Source: Akkermansiaceae bacterium (GTDB taxonomy: Bacteria > Verrucomicrobiota > Verrucomicrobiia > Verrucomicrobiales > Akkermansiaceae). From it: a DNA stretch of 54,878 bases. Location of the stretch: assembly GCA_903908495.1 (NCBI GenBank), contig CAIVSK010000154.1, positions 1 to 54,878 of the forward strand, read 5' to 3'. The position numbers and the translations under genes were made by a program. Positions 54,645 through 54,878 of the stretch are shown here, piece after piece. The first letter of the stretch is position 1, and every line of letters begins with the position of its first letter. The notes beneath the pieces were generated by a model. The model saw nothing but the letters and a program-made list of their open reading frames with translations, had not been told where the DNA came from and searched no databases.

Positions 54645-54878
54645 TATTCGTACAGCGCTTATGGGAGTAGGATGTTTCTGATCATTAGAGGCTGCCTGAA
54701 TTGTACTGTGAACACTTCCTGTGAACAGTTTTCAATAAACTGCCGGGAGATTCCTTATCGGACCCAAGCGGAGTCTGCCGGCGGCGGCAGGGACACGGGG
54801 GTAGCGTTGGCTCGGAGGTACGCACAGGTTTGGGATTCTGACCCTTTGGCCCGGCAGTCATAAGCCACGCGATCTACC

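Overview
The window looks like a chromosomal segment of a GC-rich member of the Verrucomicrobiota. The clearest pointers are a truncated Verru_Chthon cassette protein A pseudopilin, the LL-diaminopimelate aminotransferase (DapL) route to lysine and cell-wall precursors, exported proteins ending in a 'DPDxDGIxNxxE' module, and REP-like hairpin clusters. No rRNA, tRNA, CRISPR array or complete insertion sequence was seen.

Layout. 0-4.5 kb (+): the end of a PQQ-type beta-propeller protein, overlapping by ATGA a PEP-synthase/rifampin-phosphotransferase-like protein with an unusual membrane-embedded C-terminus. 4.5-5.1 kb: a frameshifted hsdM remnant. 5.1-8.0 kb (-): a NarL/LuxR-type response regulator and its sensor kinase, separated by heptamer repeats. 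8.2-10.5 kb (+): a secreted modular protein. 10.7-15.1 kb (-): priA and an ankyrin/L,D-transpeptidase fusion. 15.2-18.1 kb: a decayed zone with the truncated pseudopilin and fragments. 18.2-25.0 kb (+): hisS, aspS and a full-length pyruvate carboxylase. 25.1-37.4 kb (+): a secreted S9 peptidase and a 3,138-residue exported protein with three near-identical 1.25 kb internal copies. 37.5-42.5 kb (-): an unrecognised three- or four-gene cluster. 42.5-43.0 kb: hairpin repeats. 43.0-46.4 kb (+): carA, purA and uppS. 46.4-49.4 kb (-): a methyltransferase and a multi-spanning membrane protein. 49.4-49.8 kb: hairpin repeats abutting an IS4-family transposase stub. 49.9-53.0 kb: dapL (-) diverging from a heparinase II/III-like lyase (+). 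53.0-54.2 kb (-): the [FeFe]-hydrogenase maturation GTPase HydF. The last ~0.6 kb is less GC-rich and holds an IS200/RAYT-like transposase stub.

Most genes are housekeeping (translation, restart of replication, pyrimidine/purine/undecaprenyl/lysine synthesis, anaplerosis) or exported polymer- and protein-handling factors. The best candidate for an undescribed system is the co-directional cluster at 37,549-42,461. It encodes a transglutaminase-like domain fused to a HET-C-like motif, an exported membrane protein with an internally duplicated transmembrane module, and a gluzincin-like protein with HEXXGH plus a thermolysin-like ExxSD motif. The second main theme is DNA structure: at least five gene-flanking short tandem arrays share a 7-bp period but have unrelated sequences, and two separate hairpin clusters behave like REP elements. 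All assignments are by reading motifs; no database search was run.
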